Source: an uncultured Acidimicrobiales bacterium (lineage in GTDB: Bacteria; Actinomycetota; Acidimicrobiia; Acidimicrobiales; SZUA-35). Taken from it: a stretch of DNA of 64,000 bases. The DNA lies in NCBI GenBank assembly GCA_937922805.1, contig CALAJV010000007.1, forward strand, positions 1-64,000, given 5' to 3'. Both the position numbers and the translations under genes were made by a program. Below the pieces are notes generated by a model that saw only the letters and a list, made by a program, of their open reading frames with translations, was not told the origin of the DNA and made no database searches. Below are positions 62,249 through 64,000 of the stretch, in pieces. Numbering within the stretch: position 1 is the stretch's first letter; every line of letters begins with the position of its first letter.

Positions 62249-63412
62249 CTATACCAACGATGCTTGCGAATTGGTGATTGCCTGACGCCATCTAGCCGCC
62301 AGATCCTCGTCGTTATTGTAGTCGAGTACCCAATGAGGATTGTCGGCACCTGTCTGGTTGCAGGAGATGAACAAAGCTAAACCAAACGTTCGTTGGGTTT
62401 TCGCCACCAAAGGTTCGAGATCTCGGCTGACTGCTCCGGTAACAACGACGATGGTTCCACCCCGACGACTGCGGGTTAATTTCTCTACCGTCGATAGAAG
62501 AGATGCTCCAGCGACCGGCTCGATCAGGGCTAGCTGTTCGTCGATGGCGTTCAGCTCGGATCGGGTGCGGATTTCGGTAGAGGAGTCGGCGGCGGTTGTG
62601 ACAAACCGCAAAGCGTCACCACCAACGAATGCCGAGTGAAGAGCGCTCAACGCTGCTGACACGGCCCGCTCGAAGCCTTCCTCGTTGTACACGCTAGGAG
62701 CGCGATCCAGAATCACGGTGACTCTGCTACTACGTGGCTGTTCTTCTTGTCGGACGACGAGGTCCTCCGACCGAGCCGATGCTCGCCAGTTAACTCGTTT
62801 CAGTTCATCACCAATCACATAGGGTCGCAAGGCAAAGAACTCGTTGCCCGCATTAGCGATTGCTCGGATTGGCTGTTGGTCAGCCGTCGGGTCTTTGCCT
62901 GCCGCGGCACTAATCGGTGCCAGTTGAATGACCTTAGGGTGAACCATCAACGCAGTTTTTTCCGCCGCTTCCAACATGGATTGAGTCAACCCGAGTGGAT
63001 CGCCAAGTGTCAGGTCCAGGGGCCCAACCACGAGTCGGCCTCGCCGATGAGTTGGTAGTCGGTAAGCGATTCGGGCATCTGAACCGTCTTTGATTGGGGC
63101 GATTAGAACCGATGCCCCTCTGCCACCCTGGACATGATCGTGGGCAGACAGTACTGGTGTGCGCCGAGATCCTTTGTTCTGCAGAACGAGATCAATTCGG
63201 GCCGGGGTCCCAGCTCTAAGTCGAGCGGGAGTGGCCACTCGTCCGACCGCCAAGTTTATCCGAGCGCCTGCGGTGTAGATAACAGCAAGGAGCAGTGCTC
63301 CAGCCGCCATAGCGGCCAAGAAGTAGAGCTCGAGGATTCCTAGCAGCCGTCCGACAACCAGCAACCCGATCGCAACGAAGAAAACTCCTATGCCAGCTCG
63401 GGTCGGGCGCAT
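62249..63412 (-). CDS. DUF58 protein
   Basis: This 387-residue protein has two N-terminal hydrophobic segments (about 10-25 and 28-45), then the DUF58 core (FALRPYVIGDELKRVNWRAS, then ARSEDLVVRQEE), which has a VWA-like fold, and a metal-site-like DRAPSVYNEE. ATG overlaps the stop of the MoxR gene (ATGA), and the transglutaminase starts 42 bp further on. MoxR-DUF58 pairs act together as a chaperone-like unit. Confidence 0.87.
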   Translation of the reverse strand: MRPTRAGIGVFFVAIGLLVVGRLLGILELYFLAAMAAGALLLAVIYTAGARINLAVGRVATPARLRAGTPARIDLVLQNKGSRRTPVLSAHDHVQGGRGASVLIAPIKDGSDARIAYRLPTHRRGRLVVGPLDLTLGDPLGLTQSMLEAAEKTALMVHPKVIQLAPISAAAGKDPTADQQPIRAIANAGNEFFALRPYVIGDELKRVNWRASARSEDLVVRQEEQPRSSRVTVILDRAPSVYNEEGFERAVSAALSALHSAFVGGDALRFVTTAADSSTEIRTRSELNAIDEQLALIEPVAGASLLSTVEKLTRSRRGGTIVVVTGAVSRDLEPLVAKTQRTFGLALFISCNQTGADNPHWVLDYNNDEDLAARWRQAITNSQASLV

Positions 63413-64000
63413 CAGATCCTGTCGTATGGAACCGGCACGTTGCGCAACACGTCGCCGACAATCGAGTGAGGGGATGTACCCTGCAATGCCGCCTCGGGTC
63501 GAAGGATCATCCGGTGAGCTACCACCTGAGTAGCGATAGCTTTGATGTCGTCATCGGTAACGTACACCCGCCCTTGCGACGCAGCTCGTGCCCTGGCAAC
63601 CCGCTGGAGGCTAAGCGTTCCGCGAGGAGAAATTCCGAGTGATACCGCTGGGTGACGTCGAGTTGCCTCGGCCAAGTCGATCAGATAGTTCCTCAGTTCC
63701 GGGGCAATTTGAACCGACGAAACCATCTTGGTCATCGCCAAAATGTCTTGCAAGTTCGCAACCGGTTGGAGGCGATCAACAAGGCCATCAGTTTCGTGAG
63801 TTTGCAAGATGAGAAGTTCATCTTCTCGGCCCGGATAGCCCACCGAAATCTTCATGAGGAATCGGTCAAGCTGAGCCTCGGGGAGGGGATAGGTGCCTTC
63901 TTGCTCGATCGGGTTTTGAGTAGCTAGGACCATGAATGGTGTCGACAGACGATGTGTTGTGCCATCGACAGTAACTTGGGCTTCAGCCATTGCTTCGAGC
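63412..64000 (-). CDS. MoxR-family AAA+ ATPase, N-terminal part outside the window
   Basis: The frame is open to the window end (EAMAEAQVTVDGTTHRLS at the edge), so the ATG at 63990 is internal and the Walker A half is missing. Visible features are sensor-1 FMVLATQNPIEQEG, PEAQLDRFLMKI, and the lid region GISPRGTLSLQRVARARA with the sensor-2 Arg. The final residues form NVPVPYDRI. It heads the MoxR-DUF58-transglutaminase operon. Confidence 0.9.
   Translation of the reverse strand, partial: LEAMAEAQVTVDGTTHRLSTPFMVLATQNPIEQEGTYPLPEAQLDRFLMKISVGYPGREDELLILQTHETDGLVDRLQPVANLQDILAMTKMVSSVQIAPELRNYLIDLAEATRRHPAVSLGISPRGTLSLQRVARARAASQGRVYVTDDDIKAIATQVVAHRMILRPEAALQGTSPHSIVGDVLRNVPVPYDRI

Overview
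The window reads as a chromosomal segment of a free-living actinobacterium, most likely an acidimicrobiia-type lineage. By eye the base composition is in the mid-50s % GC. The markers used are an mtrA-mtrB-lpqB order, DUF1707 and DUF3040 proteins, a class-A RNase P RNA, an NDMA-type alcohol dehydrogenase and a mycofactocin locus. GTG and TTG starts and ATGA stop/start overlaps are common. The lineage is an inference from gene content; no rRNA or tRNA gene was found.

Layout. 1-1475: the 3' end of a large secreted or polymorphic-toxin-like gene, a probable immunity gene, and a dense cluster of short hairpins and direct repeats. 1476-12000: an M16 peptidase lipoprotein, an ABC exporter with a divergent two-component system, a DUF3179 lipoprotein with an in-frame TGA at the conserved first Cys of its CxxC motif (candidate selenoprotein, with a SECIS-like hairpin just downstream), a methyltransferase and a LiaF-like protein. 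12039-24749: a RimK-type ligase fused to a TrkA-C domain with its zinc-protease partner, an epoxide hydrolase, two secreted proteins (one with internal repeats, one trypsin-like), a class A PBP, a zinc-ribbon protein, a histidine phosphatase, rnpB and trpD. 25096-28641: a very long coiled-coil protein ending in a NYN/YacP-like domain.

28650-42441 is a mycofactocin (MFT) redox locus. mftA, mftB and mftC (41106 to 39314) build and modify the precursor peptide. mftE (peptidase) and mftF (glycosyltransferase) lie in a second operon together with an NDMA-type alcohol dehydrogenase and a MoxR AAA+/VWA pair. A lone molybdenum-hydroxylase large subunit and a second alcohol dehydrogenase lie nearby on the same strand. 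mftD is not in the window. The AAA+ and VWA genes are joined by what looks like a -1 programmed frameshift signal: slippery heptamer GGGAAAA in the correct phase, a 7-nt spacer, a GC-only hairpin, and no usual start codon in the VWA frame for 58 codons after the slip.

42563-64000 is mostly core metabolism and envelope: a GNAT acetyltransferase, QueG, a GT4 glycosyltransferase, an SRPBCC protein, a degenerate SMC/RecF-like protein, ROK glucokinase, glpK with a TetR regulator, pfkA-galK, mtrA-mtrB-lpqB, an inositol-phosphatase-family enzyme, a Nudix protein, DUF3040, and a MoxR-DUF58-transglutaminase operon cut by the window end.

The two signals most worth following are the DUF3179 TGA with its SECIS-like hairpin and the AAA+/VWA frameshift signal inside the mycofactocin locus.
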